A stretch of DNA of 64,000 nt from Hibiscus mutabilis (taxonomy: Eukaryota > Streptophyta > Magnoliopsida > Malvales > Malvaceae), in assembly GCA_019671005.1 (NCBI GenBank), contig CM033728.1, positions 26,053,099-26,117,098 on the forward strand, in the 5' to 3' direction. Shown one piece after another: positions 24,379 through 36,130 of this stretch. Within the stretch, counting starts at the first letter, position 1; every line of letters begins with the position of its first letter. A program made the translations under genes and the position numbers. The notes under the pieces are model-generated. The model did not search any database. It worked only from the letters and a program-made list of their open reading frames with translations, and was not told where the DNA came from.

Positions 24379-24594
24379 TAGGTTACGAAAGGTTGGGATG
24401 TTGTTGATTATTTGTGTAACAATGATTGTTATGCACGATGATTGTGGTTATGTTTCGTGCTTGTTTTACATCACGTTGGGGGTATGATTTGGAACACATT
24501 GCCTATTACCGAGGTTTTAAAATGTTTATAAGATGGTCTTGGATCCTTTTCCTATTGTTTGCCTGACTTTAATATGTTTGATGCTTTTGTTAGC

Positions 24595-25694
24595 ATGGCT
24601 CGACGTGAGACACGTTCTATGGCTGGTAACGCTGGTGTTGGGGAAGAGAATCCCACTAATATCTTACCTCCTCTGTTGGTTCCGCCGGTTAATGTTGGGG
24701 CTGGTGGTGTACCCCAAGCTCATCAGGTACCAGTATTTGGTGATTTGACTATGTTGGTTCAGGCGATAACGGGAGTTTTCCAAGCAGCAATGGTTGGAGT
24801 GCATGCGCAGGCACCGGCTGTGGTGGTTAATCCAGGATTACCATTAGAGCATCTTCGCAGTTTAGGAGGTGTTGAGTTCAGGGGTCTGAGCCCTAAGGCG
24901 GCCGAGGGATGGTTGGAGAGTACGATTCGTATTCTAAATCAGATGGGTTGTAATGACGAGCATAAGATGGGAGTTATTTCAAAGAGCTTTCAAGAAGAAG
25001 TATCTTGGTCCTCAGTATCTGGATGCGAGGAAACGTGAGTTTATGGCCTTGGTTCAGCGTGGTATGTCGTAGTAGAGTATAAGGTAAAGTTTGTCCGGTT
25101 GAGTTAGTATGCCACGGAGTTGGTGTCAGACGATCTTGAGAGGTGCAACAGGTTTCATTATGGGATGGTGAAGGATATCAAAATATACATGTTGGCTACG
25201 GACTATACATATTTTGATGTGCTTGTGAACCGTGCTAAGGATATTGAGCAGTCCTTGAGGGTGTCGAGACAAGGTTTGGGCATGGGCTCAAACAAGCGAT
25301 GGTTTGACTATGGTTATTTTAGGAAGCAGAATAGGAGGTTACGAGATAAGAGGCCTAAGACGGATCACAGGCATGGTGGTGGCCATGGTAACCAAGGTGT
25401 TCGTATTGTAGCTGAGTGTGAGCGTTGTGGCATCACACGGGTGAGTGTTGGGGAAATACCATGAGTTGCTAGATATGTGGATCTCTTGGTCACATAAAGC
25501 GTGACTGCCCTCGTGCTATGGGTGACGCACCGGTTTAGGTTATTGTACCTGCCAGGGGTCGAGGCCATGGCAGGGGTAATTTGTAGAGGCGCGAGGATGG
25601 GCAGAGTGCTGTGGCTCATGTTGTTGATGTACAACTGGAGAATGGTGGGCCAGCGTGGATCTATGCTCATCGTGAGAGGTGAAATGAAACTAAT
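24595..25694 (+). pseudogene. gag of element C (core deleted, frameshifted)
   Basis: The ATG at 24595 opens MARRETRSMAGNAG; an open frame upstream of it has no ATG of its own. The frame is open to 25038. At about 24970 the sequence jumps over a stretch present in A (about 2625-2720) and B. That removes the WW and WDFF part of the gag core and shifts the frame. The second part (25120-25464) resumes with the domain end and a basic region. The Cys/His cluster and CCHC knuckle (CGSLGHIKRDC) are at 25413-25520, followed by an RGRGHGRGN tail. A working particle protein is unlikely. Confidence 0.85.
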
Positions 25695-26177
25695 ATGATC
25701 GCAGGTACTTTCACCTTGCAATCATTGTCGTTGTTTTCTTTGATTGATTCGAGGTCTACATATTCATATATCTTAAGTGAACATGCATCGTTGTTGAATG
25801 TTCCTGTTAAGATCTTGGATGTTGGCATGTTGGTAACTAGTTCTTTTGGGGAGACAGTTACAACAAGAAGGTTGTATAGGCGTTGTCCTTTGACGGTGCA
25901 AGGTCATGATTTTGCTGCAGATTTGATGGAGTTGCCATTTCACAGTTTTGATGTTATCTTGGGTATGGAATGTCTAAGTGAACACAAGGCGGTGGTAGAT
26001 TGTGAGTCAAAAAGGATTTCTTTGAAGTTGGCCGATGGTCATGAAGTTGTGGTGGTTGGTGAGAATGTGAAATTCTTGTCCAATGTTGTTTCGGCTACCC
26101 GAGCAGAGAAGATGATGTTGGATAGTTGCCAAGCCTACTTGGCTATTGTTATGAATCTGAAAGCCAATGGTGTTTGA
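25695..26177 (+). pseudogene. Aspartic protease, element C
   Basis: This is a 160-codon open frame spanning the whole fold. The active site reads LIDSRSTYSYI, with Arg replacing the Gly of D-S-G. FDVILGME is followed by CL where A has WL. The linker ends KANGV with a TGA at 26175, just before the RT linker. The frame is otherwise intact, so the active-site arginine is the main defect. Confidence 0.85.
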
Positions 26178-27045
26178 GTGCAGGATATTCGAACTGTTTG
26201 TGATTATTCGAAAGTTTTTCCTGAGTTGTTGGGCTTACCTCTGGATAGGGAGGTGAAGTTTTGTATTAAGACATATGAAGGCACAACTCCGGTGTCTATT
26301 GCTCCTTATCAGATGGCACCGAAGGAGTTGAAGGAGTTAAAGTCTCAGATCCAGGAGTTGTTAGACCATGGGTTCATTCGACCAAGTATTTCTCCGTGGG
26401 GAGCTCCAGTTCTCTTTGTGAAGAAGAAGGATGGATCGATGCGTATGTGCATTGATTATCGCCAGTTGAATAAGTTGACGGTGAAGAACAAATATTCATT
26501 GTCTTAGATTGATGACCTATTTGATCAGTTTTACAGGGCAGTAGTGTTTTCGAATATTGATTTAAGGTCGGGTTATTGCCAGTTGAAGGTGAAGGATGTA
26601 GATGTGCACAAGACCGTGTTTCCTATGAGGTACGGGCATTATGAGTTTTTGGTAATACCGTTTGCTTTGCTGAATGCCCCGACGGCTTTTATGGATATGA
26701 TGAACAGGGTGTTCCATGAGTACCTGGATCGGTTTGTGGTGGTTTTTATCGATGATATTCTCATGTACTTTCGTACCAAGGAAGAGCACGATCAGCATCT
26801 ACGAATAGTTATACAGATCTTGAAGGATAATCAGTTGTATGCTAAGTTGAGCAAGTGTGAGTTTTGGCTCAAGGAGGTAATGTTTCTTGGACATGTGGTA
26901 TCCGCGGAGGGTATTCACGTTGATCCGCAAAAAATTGAGGCTATTCTCAATTGGAAACAACCTAAAATCATGTCGGAAGTGCATAGTTTTCTTGGGTTGC
27001 CTGGTTTGTTGAAGGGTTTTCTAGCATTGCAGCACCGTTGACCAA
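26178..27045 (+). pseudogene. Reverse transcriptase, element C
   Basis: The fingers segment (26178-26507) holds VLFVKKKDGSMRMCIDYRQLNK. A TAG at 26506-26508 replaces the Arg codon before IDDLF. The palm segment (26544-27041) holds FSNIDLRSGYCQLKV and the catalytic VVVFIDDILMYF, then the thumb up to LGLPG. Compared with A, a short stretch (NYVRFVNGFSS) is lost near 26998, putting RNase H out of frame. Apart from this and the stop it is nearly full length. Confidence 0.88.
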
Positions 27046-27500
27046 GTCGTTGCAGAAGAATGTTCATTTTTTGTGGACGGAGAGGCAATAGCATGGTTTT
27101 GAAAAGTTGAAGAAGGTTTTAACATAAACTCCTGTGTTGATTCAACCGAAATCTAAAAAAAAAAGTTAGTGACGCATCGTACCTTGGCTTGGGTTGTGTG
27201 CTGATGCAGGATGGGAAGGTTGTGGCCTATGCGTCGAGGCAGTTGAAGGTTCATGAGCTCAACTACCCAACTCATGATTTGGAGCTTGCTGCTGTGGTTT
27301 TTGCCTTGAAGATTTGGCGACACTATCTTTATGGTGAAAAGTGTGTGGTCTTTACGGTCCATAAAAGTTTGAAATATTTAATGTCTCAAAAGGATTTGAA
27401 CTTTAGGCAACGAAGTTGGTTTGAGTTGCTTAAGGATTACGACTTGACTATTGAGTATCATCCTAGAAAAGCCAATGTGGTTGCGAATGCGTTGCGTCGT
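27046..27500 (+). pseudogene. RNase H, element C
   Basis: SDASYLGLGCVLMQDGKVVAYASRQLK begins near 27170, preceded by a damaged A-rich run (27155-27166) where the KEFVVY codons should be. LELAAVVFALKIWRHYLYG, FTVHKSLKYLMSQKDLN and a KANVVANALRRK end follow. The usual final Asp of VADALSR is Asn here, a likely loss of a catalytic or metal-binding acid. It is continuous with integrase in the 27189-27815 frame. Confidence 0.87.
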
Positions 27501-27599
27501 AAGGTGGTGGTTGAGCTTAGGGCGATGTTCGCAAGGTTGAGCATGACACGGGAAGGTGGGTTGTTGGCTGAATTGCAAGTGGTACCGGAAGTGCCGGAG

Positions 27600-28427
27600 C
27601 TCGGGCATACTATTTTAATGGAAGCACATTCTAGTCCTTTTGCTATGTACCCTGGTAGTACCAAAATGTATCGTGATTTGAAGGAAAGGTATTATTGGGT
27701 TGGTTTGAAAAAGGATGTGGCGGAGTTTGTGTCCAAGTGTATAGTGTGTCAGTGGGTTAAAGCTGAACATCAGTTTCTATCCGGGTTGTTGCAACTGTTG
27801 AGGATTCTAAAATAGAAATGGGAGAGAATCACTATAGATTTCGTGACGGTGTTGCTGTTGACACCGACTAAAAAAAATTCCATTTGGGTGATTGTTGATC
27901 GATTTACGAAGTGTGCACATTTTCTTCTGGTGCATACGATGTACACCTTGGACAAGCTAGCAGATTTGTTTATCTCTGAGATTGTGCGTTTGCACGGGGT
28001 ACCAAATTCCATCGCTTTGGATAGGGATCCGAGGTTCATATCAAGGTTTTGGAGATGTTTACATCATGCTTTAGGTTCGAGGTTGAGTTTTAGTACCGCG
28101 TATCATCCTCAGACGGATGGACAGTCTGAGCAAGTTATCCAGGTTTTTGAGGATATGCTAAGGTGTTGTATAATTGAGTTCCAAGGGACCTGGGAGAAAC
28201 ATTTACCATTGGTTGAATTTGCTTATAATAACAGTTATCAAGCGAGCATACATATGGCACCATTTGAGGCATTGTATGGTCGTAGGTGTTGTACGCCCTT
28301 GTGTTGGGCTGAGGGAGGGGAAAAGCATGTTTCCTTGCCACATGTGTTAAAAGACACAGATGAAAAAGTTAAGCTCGTGTGTGAACGCTTAAAAGCGGCT
28401 GCGGATCGATAGAATTCTTACGCAGAT
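27600..28427 (+). pseudogene. Integrase zinc finger and catalytic core, element C
   Basis: The H2C2 finger runs from HSSPFAMYPGSTK to CIVCQWVKAEHQ (27627-27772). The core keeps all three acids: Asp in IVDRFTK (about 27893), Asp in LDRDPRF (codon 28020-28022) and Glu in GQSEQ (codon 28128-28130). The last two are 35 residues apart, the D,D-35-E spacing of the family. A stop at 27813 separates finger and core, and another at 28410 interrupts the segment after YGRRCCTPLCW. Catalytically it would be sound but for these stops. Confidence 0.88.
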
Positions 28428-28919
28428 TTGAAGCGTAAGAAAATTGAGTATGCGGTGGGTGATCGTGTGTTCTTAAAGGTGTCACCATTGAAGAAGGTGA
28501 TGCAGTTTGGGCGAAAGGGTAAGCTTAGCCCGAGGTTTATTAGACCGTATGAGATCACTAAGCGAGTTGGTCTTGTGGCTTATCGGTTGAGGTTGCCTCC
28601 TGAGTTTGAGAAAATACATGATGTGCTCTATGTATCCATGTTACAGAGGTATCGGTCGGATCCTTTGCATGTTATGATGATGAAAAATATAGAGTTGAGA
28701 CTGAATTTATCCTTTGATGAGGAGCCAGTGGAAATCCTCGATTCCAGTAGTAAAGTTCTGCGAGGTAAGACGATAGAACTGGTTAAAGTCTTGTCGCAAC
28801 ATCGAGGTGTCGAGGAAGCCACTTGGGAAAGCAAGGCGGATATGTTGGAGCAATTTCTGCATCTTTTTCCTCTAGGTAAATTTCGAGGACGAAATTTCTT
28901 AAGAGGGGGAGAGTTGTAA
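28428..28919 (+). pseudogene. Integrase C-terminal domain and chromodomain, element C
   Basis: The open frame of 163 codons holds a GDRVFLKVSP ... GRKGKLSPRFIRPYEI motif, the integrase C-terminal domain of plant chromoviruses. It ends in a chromodomain-like tail: RGKTIELVKVLSQHRGVEEATWESKADM-type residues at about 28763-28860. Chromodomains of this class lack part of the aromatic cage and are thought to guide integration into heterochromatin. The frame runs through the polypurine tract and stops in the first bases of the LTR. Confidence 0.9.
28903..28914 (+). promoter_or_regulatory. Polypurine tract, element C
   Basis: GAGGGGGAGAGT lies directly before the LTR start TGTAATGCCC at 28915. Confidence 0.87.
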
Positions 28920-31900
28920 TGCCCCGGTTTTGGGCCTAACGGTTTAAGGCTAGTTAGACGGTCTGGTGGACCGGGTTAGAGATTCGAGTCGGATTCGGGA
29001 GCGAATATTTTTCTAGAAGATAAAAATATGGAAAAATGTTTAAAATTATATTTTATTATATTAAAATATTGGTGAAAGCAATTTTAGAAAATAAGCTTTG
29101 GAGGGGTGACATTTTGGCTACTGACCAAAATGTAATTTTTGAAAACTATTTTAAAAGATGATTGTTTTCTAAAGAGTCAAAACTTTGAATCTTTAAGGTG
29201 CTATTTTACCATTTGGTCTAATATGAGTTTTCCTTAATTTGGATTATTTTAAAATGGTTTTTATTAAATGAATTAAAAGTGATTTAGTTAAGGTAGTTAT
29301 TTTCTTTTAAAACAAGATTTGGAGTAACTTTTCTTCTCTCATATTTTCTCTCAAAACACTCTAAGCCAAATACTCTTTTTCCATTAGAGATTTAAGCTAA
29401 TGATCTTAATTTCTTAATTTCTCAAGTTGTTTTCCAAAAATCTCATTGTATTTCTTTGTTTTCAAGAGGAAAAACCATCCAATTAAGGGGAAACTCATTC
29501 ATTGGAGGTAACTTTCGTTCTTCTCCTCTAACGAAAGGTTCTTTACTGAAATTCCCAAGTTCTTGGCTCTTTACATATGTTTTCTAATAGGTTTTGATTA
29601 ATTAAGTATGGATTTTGGCTTTAAAGAGGTTTAATTGATGGATCTTGTGATTTTCGATTTGGATCTATTTTTCCAGAGTTGTGGATTGATTTTAATCATA
29701 TTTTGGATGTATTATAATGTGGATGTGTTGTTTTTAACAATGGAATCCCAGAGTTTGTTGAAGCTCTAATTAGTTAGGTTGTTAGTTAAGAGTTTTTGGG
29801 TTGTTTGAGGAGTTTAATCATTGTTTTCCGTAAAAGGATGTGGTGAATGAGTTTTTAGATGTTAATTGATGAGGTTTGAAGTTTTGAATCGTTATATTAT
29901 GGATGGGTTAAGAATGAATAGTGTTTGAGGTTGATTTCGGTAAGTTTTGGATGAGTTTTGAGTGGGCATCTTGTGAGCTAGGGGTTTTTGGATTGAAACA
30001 GAGAGTTGGATGCATTTTAATGCATGTGTTCTCTGGTTTTGTGTGATCGAAACAGAGGAGAATCAAGGCGTAGCTTCTTGAAGTGGTTTTAGGCTTGCCG
30101 GGAGCTTGTTTCGCGGCAGCAAGCAAGACGAAGTGAAATCGGTGAGTGGAAACAGTTTTAAAAGTCTTTTAAAGGTTTGAAAGTGGATTTGGAAGTTTAG
30201 GATAAGTTTGAAACACTTAGCTAAACTTGGAAGTATGTTTTCCTCCTTTGCTCTTTAATACCGGTTCGGATATGAGCATGTGTGATTCATGTTTTAGTCG
30301 TAAACATGGTTGATATTACTTACTATAAATGCATGGTTGTTAAGTCGATATGCAATGTTTTAAAAGTGTTTTGAATGCTGATGAGCATTGTTTTTTATTC
30401 CGGTTGGGAATGTGATATTGCTATGGCAATGTGATTGCATATATGGGGATTTTGTGTAATGCATTGTAAAACAGTGAGTGGATTGTTTTGTAAATGATAT
30501 ATTGGCTATGTGACAAGGTGAGAAAACATTCGGATATAGTTGGCATGCCATAGGATAAAGTGCACTCTAATATGTTTAATAATTGATCGTGGGTTAAGAT
30601 TCCTTGAGGTATAGCGGTCGGCTACTCAGACCATGTTTTATCGCTTGGGTTGAGCGGTCGATTCCCCTTGTTGATGTATAGCTTGCGATTGGTAAGGTTG
30701 TAAAGTCATGCGGTCGGCATGGAGTAGTCTTGATGACGGTCGGTCATTAAGGGAGATCCGTGCATCCGATGTATAAAGTTAACGGTCAGTTAACTAAGGA
30801 TTAGCGGTCGGCTAATCAAGGATAGTGGTCGACTATCCGGGGTCACTATAATTGCCATTATATGAGATATCTAATGTTGAACTTTGTTTATAATGCTTTT
30901 GGGATTTAAGCATGGTTTTGTTCTTAATGCTTTGGGATTTAAGCATGGTTTTGTTTATAATGCTTTGGGATCTAAGCATGTGGTATAAATTGTTTTGCAT
31001 ATGGTCGATATGCATATTTTGGATTGAAATCGTTGAACTTGCTTAGGTCATAAGCATGGTTTGAAAACAAGTGTTAATTTCAAAGGGTTTTAATGCATCA
31101 TTGTTTTGAAGAGCATCCTCACTAAACAAGTGTGCTTACGCTCTCTTTTCCCTAATGGTGCAGAGCATTAAAGCTAGGCAGCAAAGTCAAGGATAAAGCA
31201 ATTCTAACACAAGACTATTTGAGTATGAACTCGTTTTGGTTTCAGGTTAATAAGGCAATGTGTTCGCCTCGAATTTTGGGATTTGTAATTCTATTATTCC
31301 CTGGTTTTAGGCATCTATAATGTCGTGATTTCTGAGTTTGATTGATATTGTTATGCCTTTTGTGCATTGTACCTAAGGTTGATGATATATGGTTCCCTAG
31401 GTAAGCATATAGATGGTTTTTCTTGGTTGGCCTACTTAGGTGATCTTAGCATGTTGAATGTGATGTGAATATGGCGTTGGTTTGATGCTTGTGCTGGGAA
31501 ACGCTAGTTTGGCCATTATGGTATGATTGGTGGAGTGTTTTAGGGAACATGCCTCTTTGATTAACCCTTTTGGTGGTCTAAGCTTGTATGGTAGATAAAT
31601 CTTGGTGCAAGTGTTGGTAATTGTATTGTTGGATGCTTATATGTATGTATGCAAGTTTCTAGGACCTATATGCATCTAGTTTTGTATGTGAAATCAGCTA
31701 AAAATGACATTATAAGCCTATGCGTACTGATACGTGGGGTACCGTATCGGTACGGATAGGCAATTCAGAACATACATTATCGATATGAGCATATGAGTAC
31801 CAGTACGGGCAAGCAAATTAAGCTTGGTGTATCGGTACGATAAAGGGTGTATCGGTACGAGAACTCATTACTGGAAAGTTGCTTTTTAAATGAAAACCCG

Positions 31901-32466
31901 TGTACCGAAACACCAAAGGAGCGTATCGGTACGGCTTGATAACCTTGTACGCTAACATGGCATACCGATACGGTACACTAGGTACCGGTACGTATGGATA
32001 CGTCGTATCGGTACTGCTGTGACCGTATCGGTACGAGTGACAGTTTTTACAGGTAATGTCATGAAATCCAACTTTTGTTTTCTTGCGTTTTGGTCCCTAA
32101 GTTTTGTGAATGCAATTGAGTGGGCTTGGATGATCATTTTAATTTGAAATTTGACTTGATGGAATGAAATCTGACTAATTGAGGTTTGGCAACTTCAATT
32201 TCAGTTTTGGCCCTTAAAATTATCAGTTTTACAATCTAGTCCCTATAAAGTGTAGTATGCAATTGGTGGTTCTCTCGTGCTTGGTTTTCTTTGAATTTTC
32301 AACCGCTGCAAGCATGAACATGTAGGCTTAATAATTCGCATCTAGACAAGATAAAAATATAAAAATATGGACCGACTTTTCGTAACCTTTCTCCAGTTTG
32401 CTTCGGCAAACCTAATGTAGCTCACTTGGTTCGGTCGGACGCCTGGACTAGGTCGAGGGGGTTACA
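28915..32466 (+). repeat. Element C 3' LTR
   Basis: It starts TGTAATGCCCC and ends GAGGGGGTTACA, 3552 bp. It is closely similar to 20813-24361 along its whole length. The terminal G-run has five G where the 5' LTR reads GGGAG. It includes repeat blocks at about 30610-30840, 30890-30980 and 31722-32036. Confidence 0.93.
31722..32036 (+). repeat. CGTATCGGTACG motif array, C 3' LTR
   Basis: More than ten copies of CGTATCGGTACGG, TGTATCGGTACGA, CATACCGATACGG, CGTATCGGTACTG and similar words. It is the counterpart of 23620-23945, with point differences in many motif copies. Confidence 0.87.
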
Positions 32467-32656
32467 CTGTGACAACAAAAAAAACAATTGCTAGAGCACA
32501 AAATTTTATATACAACAGTAAATCGAGACATATGCGTCGTCAACATAATACCATTAGACAAATGATCTCAAAGAGAGTTATCTCTATTGACTATGTAAGA
32601 TCAAAGGATAACATCGTGGATCCATTAATCAAAGGCTTAAATCGAGATCAAGTTTA
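32464..32656 (+). pseudogene. Ty1/copia RNase H C-terminal fragment
   Basis: The frame begins CDNKKTIARAQN and continues through KSRHMRRQHNTIRQMI and VRSKDNIVDPLIKGL to a stop at 32654-32656. This is the standard end of plant copia RNase H, including the Asp of the CDN motif. The sequence upstream is LTR C, so the rest of pol is missing here. The fragment at 8346-8454 is a candidate for another piece of the same element. Confidence 0.88.
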
Positions 32657-33256
32657 GAAAACATCTAAAGGAATAGTACTAAAACCCATGAAAAGTAAAG
32701 GTGTTGTGTGAAGGAAAACCATACTAGTTGACTAAAGATCCCAAGATCTAGGTCCAAAGGGACCACCTAGTTGTATAGACCTGTTCGGTCATTGTGAGGG
32801 TACTTAACCCCAAGTCCATTCCTATGATGTAAACAATGATCAAAGTGGAATTGGCTAAGCAAAGCTTTTAATGACCATTGTGTGCTTCGATGAGCCGAGC
32901 AATATAAGTCGCCTATGTGAGAGTGAAGTGGGACCGCTTCAAGGAGACTATTGGGCATAGTTCTATCAAACTATTGTAGAACCAAGTGAAATCCACGGCC
33001 ATATGGACATAACCATGGGAACTAATGCACTTGTCAGAGTGGTAGTTGTGTGAAGTATATTATCATTTACATAAACGGTAGAATAGTTCAAGGACATCAC
33101 GTCTACTGGTTATCCAGTAAAGGAAATATACTTTCACATGGGAAGGTTCAAAGGAGGACACCTACCTATCCTCTGAAGCTATTGATCATAGAGCCTATCA
33201 CCACATCGAATCAAAATGTTTTTGTTAAAATAATCAATTTCATTCATGTGGAGGAT
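32657..33256 (+). other. 3' untranslated region of the copia remnant
   Basis: About 600 bp lie between the RNase H stop and the LTR. I see no reliable coding sequence. Its last bases, GTGGAGGAT, form a short purine-rich tract typical of copia 3' ends. Confidence 0.6.
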
Positions 33257-34274
33257 TGTTGGAAAAAATGCGATAAATTGGTAACTTTGAGCCATATTTT
33301 CTGTTGGTAAAGGTGGAGTTTCGAATGATAAATTTATTGGTCATATTCTACTCCATAAGACCTTTACAACGGCATCTCGTATGCTCAAAATGGTTGAGTG
33401 ATTAATGAGAAATCAATGCTCAAAGTAAGGTACATGTGAATTGTGTAAGTAAAAAAGAAAACCCTTATCCAACATTGGTAGGAAACAAACATGGAAATTG
33501 TTCATATACACTAACCCACTTGCTAGTCATTGAATTACTTGGGTTAAAACTATGCCTCGCACGTAGGTGCAAGGGGGTACAAATCGAAGCTTGCTGAACC
33601 CATCCAGATAGGGGCGCACCTGCACGACGTGAACGATACGAATGTCCATACCGGCCGATCCCTATATAGGCCTATTGATATTTTACCCACTTTGATTTAA
33701 ATTTTTCCTTAAATGGCATATCTTTTTTAATATTCCGAATTAAAAGGATAATTTATGGTTTCCTTAAATTCAAATATTAAAAAGGTAATGGCTTGCAATT
33801 TACAAAAATATATTCGATTTAATATGGTATTAATTAATTAATTCCAAATTGAATCAGACACAATATTAATGGCCATTATTTCGGAATTTTTCGTTTCCAT
33901 TATTTTCCTACTTGAATCTCCTATAAATATCGTGTAAATCTTCAAGGTTGAGACACAACTTGAAAACCTTTTCTTCTCCTCTAGTATTTTTGGTGATAGG
34001 CAAAGTTAAGAGCGTAGTTCATGATCTATACAGCCGTGCTACTATAGCTGATCATCCCGTTGTTGTATCATATGAGACAGACGACCGATGAACTCAAGCT
34101 TTCTAGAGTGGCCAAAATCTATCTTAAGGAAACTACGTAACTGCATGCATCAACATGTTTCCTATTGTCTTTCATAATCTAATCAAGCGTTTGTTATCCT
34201 TACCATTGTATTTCGATTATTTAATAATATTTTATTTTCCTTTTTTATCGTCTCAGATTGTTATATTTGTAACA
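33257..34274 (+). repeat. Copia 3' LTR
   Basis: It starts TGTTGGAAAAAATG after the purine tract. A TATA-like CCTATAAATATC lies at about 33930. A plausible end is TTTGTAACA at 34274. The right boundary is uncertain because no second LTR or target duplication is available for comparison. Confidence 0.6.
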
Positions 34275-34741
34275 TTTATAAGAAAATGAAATAATGTTTT
34301 GTTTTGTGGTTGTTTGTACTTTAGAGACACAATAGCTCTTTAGGTTACCCCCATAGTTTCTCTTATAGATATCCTCAGACTCTTAGACGACTCGGTACTT
34401 GGAGGATCTCACTTTTATTTCAGTTATTTTACTAATCAGTACGAACTATATTTCAGTTATTCAGATTTTTATTTTTGAACATTGATGTAATTTCTGACAC
34501 TGAGACTTTAATATTTTGGGATTGTTATTTCTAGATGCATTTACATATTTTAATTCAGATATTTTTATTAAACAATCAAAATCTGTTATAACGTTTCAGT
34601 TTCATAAATAATTGTTTATTATTGATTTTTATTAATTACTTTTAGTTTTATAATATTTAAACCTAATTGGTTACTTGAGGGATATGTTTTAACTGTGACT
34701 TCCTAAATTTAACATTTTTTAAGCCGAGTTTAGGGGTTACA
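34275..34741 (+). repeat. Probable gypsy LTR 3' fragment
   Basis: The segment ends GCCGAGTTTAGGGGTTACA, the terminal form of the other gypsy LTRs here. No internal region follows. The family is not identified and the left edge is arbitrary. Confidence 0.35.
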
Positions 34742-34982
34742 CAGTATAAAAACAAATACTCCATAAAAATGTCTCCAGGAATGAGGTTTCAGGTCTGCAT
34801 TTCCTTCCCATTGCCTAATTAACTGATTCAGTACAAGAGAGGGAAAAAAAAACAAAATAACATTTCTACGTTTACAACTATCAATTTCATATGGAAGGGT
34901 TGAATTCAAGAATGTTGGCATGTCCCTTAACTAAAACATACCGACATTTCCATCCACCTCTCTCTCAGATGATGATGGGGTT
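34742..34982. other. 3' flank of the WRKY gene
   Basis: Probably 3' untranslated and downstream sequence of the WRKY gene on the minus strand. I see no clear polyadenylation signal or transposon. Confidence 0.4.
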
Positions 34983-35815
34983 TCAAAAGAGGGAGTAAAT
35001 TTGCATTTGACTCAGGATTTGTTCAAAATTGTCGGTTGGCTTCTGTATAGGATGAGTGTGCATTCCTTCGTATGTGGTCACCACCACACTTTCATCTTTG
35101 CTCAGGCGTTGGACTTGCTTCTTTACATTGCATCCTTCATGTGTGCAACGGTAGTAGCTTCTGCATACATACATACATACAAATTTACTCATACCATTAG
35201 TTTAGCTCAAACCCCTACTTTATTTCTTGTTGATCTCTTTCCTATAAGTTTGATAAGCTCGTAGCTTTATTTGTAACATTCTTTTGCTTTAAATGATTAT
35301 ATAAGCACATTTGACCGTCTAATCATCTTTATCAAAAAAGGAAAACCCTAGACAAAAACTCGTATGTGTATATGCAAACAAATTAAGAAAACCCTAGAAG
35401 TAGACTAGACTAGACAGTAGAGTTCACCAAAACATGATAAACTAGTGTATGATCATTAAAATGAAAGCTAATGATATAAGCAAGGCAAGAACACAGACCT
35501 TGGGAATTTGTTGTTCTTGACAGCTTTTTGGCCATATTTCCTCCAACGATATCCATCGTCGAGCATATCAACTTGGCTCCTCGTTTGAAAAGCATATCTA
35601 GGCTTCCTTATCTTCTTATCCATTTTTTGACCTGACTTTACGAATTCCTTATCCTCTGGTTTCTTAATCAAGTCTTGGGTCTTAGATCCCAAGAACCCAT
35701 CAACGGAATTCCGATGAAAGTTGTTAAAACCTTGAGAATTAGGCTCCATGTTTAATGGTAAACACTGAGCTGCTGTTTCTGCTGACATAGGAAAGAACAT
35801 TTGATGATTCTCCAT
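34983..35815 (-). CDS. WRKY transcription factor, group IIc (WRKY75/45-like)
   Basis: There are two exons: 35815-35499 and 35160-34983, joined across a 338-bp intron. The product is 164 residues. The ATG at 35815 opens MENHQMFFPM. The WRKY domain covers about residues 73-143: WRKYGQK at 91-97 and a C-x4-C-x23-H-x-H zinc finger (Cys111, Cys116, His140, His142). A basic KKIRKPR stretch before the domain may act in nuclear import. The short C-terminal tail ends QILSQMQIYSLF, as in the WRKY75/45 branch. Such proteins bind W-boxes (TTGAC) and act in phosphate-starvation, senescence and defence responses; that role is inferred from the family. All key residues are present and the frame is intact, unlike everything around it. 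Confidence 0.95.
35161..35498 (-). other. WRKY intron at the conserved position
   Basis: The donor is AAG|GTCTGTG at 35498 and the acceptor is TGTATGCAG|AAG at 35161. It splits the Arg codon of FPRSYYRC after two bases, the position conserved in WRKY domains of groups I, II and III other than IIa/IIb. A (CATA) microsatellite on the plus strand (about 35165-35181) lies at the acceptor. Confidence 0.92.
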
Positions 35816-35922
35816 CCAGTACTTACTGCTTATATATGTAAAGAAGAAGATGGATCAGAGAAAGACTATTGGAAAAGAAGGAGATCCAACCTATGGTTTG
35901 GAGCAAATAAGTAGAATAGCCA

Positions 35923-35932
35923 TAAATATATA
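35923..35932 (-). promoter_or_regulatory. TATA box of the WRKY gene
   Basis: On the minus strand the sequence is CCTTATATATTTATGG. It lies about 108 bp upstream of the ATG, which predicts a 5' leader of roughly 75-80 bases. Confidence 0.65.
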
Positions 35933-36130
35933 AGGGTTTGCTGAGCATATATTAAAGGTGTCGTAGGCGGCACGACAATTTCTCTGTAAAAAGATTGAAA
36001 ATATTGTTGGAAAATTTGTGGCGGCTTCATCATTAGGACAAACACATTGTATTTAACATTTAAATTAGATCAATAATCGTAAATATTATTAAACTGATGA
36101 AAATATAAGGGTTATGATGGATAATGGTCC

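Larger units (their letters stand above)
20813..32466 (+). mobile_element. Element C: Ty3/gypsy chromovirus (Tekay/Del-like), both LTRs present
   Basis: The structure is complete: 5' LTR 20813-24361, primer-binding site, gag, protease, RT, RNase H, integrase, chromodomain, polypurine tract, 3' LTR 28915-32466. LTR lengths are 3549 and 3552 bp and the two look very similar. Coding damage is modest compared with A and B but includes a gag core deletion, an RT-RNase H deletion and stops. No matching 5-bp target duplication flanks it (AGGGG on the left, CTGTG on the right). Confidence 0.93.
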
